Assembly: GCA_002102555.1 (NCBI GenBank)
Contig: MCFL01000088.1
Coordinates: 1-64,000 of the forward strand
Reading direction: 5' to 3'
Length of the DNA stretch: 64,000 nucleotides
Source of the DNA: Catenaria anguillulae PL171
Taxonomy: Eukaryota; Blastocladiomycota; Blastocladiomycetes; Blastocladiales; Catenariaceae
Each line of letters starts with the position of its first letter. Position 1 is the first letter of the stretch. Below the pieces are notes generated by a model. The model did not search any database. It was given only the letters and a program-made list of their open reading frames with translations, and was not told the DNA's origin. Made by a program: the position numbers and the translations under genes. This document shows positions 63,476-64,000 of the stretch, piece by piece.

Positions 63476-64000
63476 CTAGTTGGCCAGGGATGTCCCATAA
63501 ATGGTCGCCTTGGTCGACGACGGCGAGCTCGACGCTGACACGCCCTGTTGCGGCGCTTGCTCCTCGCGGCGCCAAGATACCTGCGACGACCCGCCCACTA
63601 GATCACTCGAGGTCCACACTTGGGCGTCCGCTGGCTGCAGCACCGTCGGCGCGGTTGCAAATGTCGACCGTGTTGACGTATCCGAGACACGCGACGCTGC
63701 AAGCTCGTGTGGCGGTGTGCTCACAGCCGACGGAGACGCAAGCGATCCGGGCCAGTGCACAGACCCTGGAAGCGCGGAAAAAACGGATGCGGCGTGGCGG
63801 GCTGATGAGGCTGGAGGAACCGCACTGGTCGGCGTCACTGGTGCTGAAAAGGAAGTCATTTCCAGCGACGGGCGACTGTTGACGGCTGTAGGCGCTGCCG
63901 AGTGGCTACCCAGTTGAATCAGTCCAGCGCGTTGGAGGGCAGCAGCTCGAGGAGACATGAGACTTTGCAATCCTGGCGGCATGGAACGGCGATGGGTGAC
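63476..64000 (-). CDS. C-terminal part of a disordered Ser/Ala-rich protein, cut by the window edge
   Basis: The minus strand is open from base 64000 to a TAG at 63478-63476, about 174 residues. Content is Ser/Thr/Ala/Pro-rich (TSFSAPVTPTSAVPPASSA, SVFSALPGSVHWPGSLAS) with no domain. The start lies outside the window; an internal ATG at 63982 is not necessarily used. Function unknown. Confidence 0.55.
   Translation of the reverse strand, partial: VTHRRSMPPGLQSLMSPRAAALQRAGLIQLGSHSAAPTAVNSRPSLEMTSFSAPVTPTSAVPPASSARHAASVFSALPGSVHWPGSLASPSAVSTPPHELAASRVSDTSTRSTFATAPTVLQPADAQVWTSSDLVGGSSQVSWRREEQAPQQGVSASSSPSSTKATIYGTSLAN

Noticed and set aside
1-64000. tRNA, rRNA, CRISPR arrays, transposons with terminal repeats
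   Set aside because: By eye I found no B-box/cloverleaf, rRNA-like block, spaced repeat array, transposase or reverse transcriptase.

Overview
The window is nuclear DNA of a fungus. Genes are dense and lie on both strands. Coding sequence is GC-rich, and most genes are broken by short GT...AG introns of about 50-150 bases. The proteins are fungal (SLA2, WSC-type wall sensor, RDI1, SDH5, TMS1). A family-3 (glutamate/GABA-B type) receptor and an axonemal adenylate kinase 8 homologue point to a zoosporic, flagellated fungus. My best inference is Blastocladiomycota or a chytrid; the sequence alone does not settle the genus.

Layout. 1-10 kb: partial disordered protein (-), secreted APP1-type phosphatase (+), disordered PP1-docking candidate (-), three-BRCT protein (-). 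10-22 kb: SLA2 (+), large F-box-like protein (+), SDH5 (+), TMS1/Serinc (-), small uncertain gene (+), RhoGDI in six exons (+). 22-24 kb: gene-poor stretch with decayed sequence, including an internally deleted copy of part of gamma-COP, whose parent gene is at 59-62 kb. 24-30 kb: 58-residue membrane protein (-), winged-helix-like protein (+), protein with two RAxKFG motifs (-), TPA1/OGFOD1 hydroxylase (+), weak candidate behind a TATA box. 30-46 kb: class C GPCR with a C-terminal PH-like domain (+, 12 exons), BLUF/TEX47-like protein (-), HIS6 (+), decayed F-box-like gene (+), eIF3g (-), DDI1 (+), EMG1 (+), second decayed F-box-like gene (-), zinc-ribbon membrane protein (+), divergent Arf-like GTPase (+). 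46-64 kb: glutathionyl-hydroquinone reductase type GST with a 9-base exon (-), WSC-TM-SH3 protein (-), AK8-like protein (-), small membrane protein (-), frameshifted remnant (-), COG4 (+), CDK (-), SEC21 gamma-COP (+), and a protein cut by the right edge (-).

There is no operon logic. Functional links are loose: COG4 and SEC21 both serve Golgi traffic, SLA2 and RhoGDI the actin/membrane cortex, eIF3g, EMG1 and TPA1 translation and ribosome biogenesis. The receptor, the WSC-SH3 protein and the AK8/TEX47-like proteins fit sensing and motility in a swimming spore. Exon boundaries are my own readings from splice signals, frame and family conservation; no transcript data were available.
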